A DNA stretch of 6,177 nt from Deltaproteobacteria bacterium (GTDB lineage Bacteria > Desulfobacterota > Desulfobulbia > Desulfobulbales > Desulfobulbaceae): NCBI GenBank assembly GCA_013151365.1, contig JAADIK010000130.1, positions 1 to 6,177 on the forward strand. Direction: 5' to 3'. The notes beneath the pieces were generated by a model that saw nothing but the letters and a program-made list of their open reading frames with translations, was not told where the DNA came from and did no database searches. Numbering within the stretch: position 1 is the first letter of the stretch; every line of letters begins with the position of its first letter. Below, piece after piece: positions 6,132-6,177 of the stretch. The translations under genes and the position numbers were made by a program.

Positions 6132-6177
6132 GGTTTGCGGTAGAGAGTGCCCGGCCCGGTTTTGTTATGGTAGGCTG

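Noticed and set aside
1..6177. CRISPR array, tRNA, rRNA, transposase gene or phage genes
   Set aside because: No spaced direct repeats, tRNA-like cloverleaf, rRNA sequence, transposase or phage protein was seen on either strand.

Overview
The window reads as part of the chromosome of a GC-rich, probably anaerobic bacterium. A sulfate-reducer-like Desulfobacterota (former Deltaproteobacteria, perhaps Desulfobulbales) fits best: there is a fused IspD-IspF enzyme, an iron-sulfur-type PurF, and a small single-cluster [4Fe-4S] ferredoxin. The taxonomic call is inference from gene content and protein style, not from a marker gene.

Left block, + strand (1-2001): the 3' part of a bifunctional ispDF gene (methylerythritol phosphate isoprenoid pathway), whose last 11 bases overlap the GTG start of an M20-family, peptidase T-like metallopeptidase. 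The two are probably cotranscribed and translationally coupled. A 199-base AT-rich gap (2002-2200) follows. It holds a weak promoter candidate, a small palindrome and a strong hairpin followed by a T-run, placed just upstream of the purF ribosome binding site.

Middle block, + strand (2201-4608): purF (first committed step of purine synthesis), a 66-residue ferredoxin, and a small integral-membrane methyltransferase-like protein of the ICMT/PEMT/NnrU type. The methyltransferase gene appears to carry a frameshift near 4504-4514: the family-typical C-terminus is encoded in the +1 frame and ends at 4573.

Right block, - strand (5988-4666): a WbpA-type UDP-N-acetylglucosamine 6-dehydrogenase, which makes nucleotide-sugar uronates for surface polysaccharide. 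Its base composition and codon use are visibly more AT-rich than the left block, and it converges on the methyltransferase gene. This suggests the edge of a surface-polysaccharide locus continuing beyond 6177. Between its start codon and the window edge lies a 111-base element (6021-6131) bounded by 20-bp imperfect inverted repeats and able to fold further inside, resembling a REP/MITE-type repeat.

The genes are mostly well-known housekeeping or cell-surface enzymes. I do not see a convincing new multi-gene system. The points most worth checking are the hairpin in the purF leader, the frameshifted methyltransferase, and the inverted-repeat element in front of the sugar dehydrogenase.
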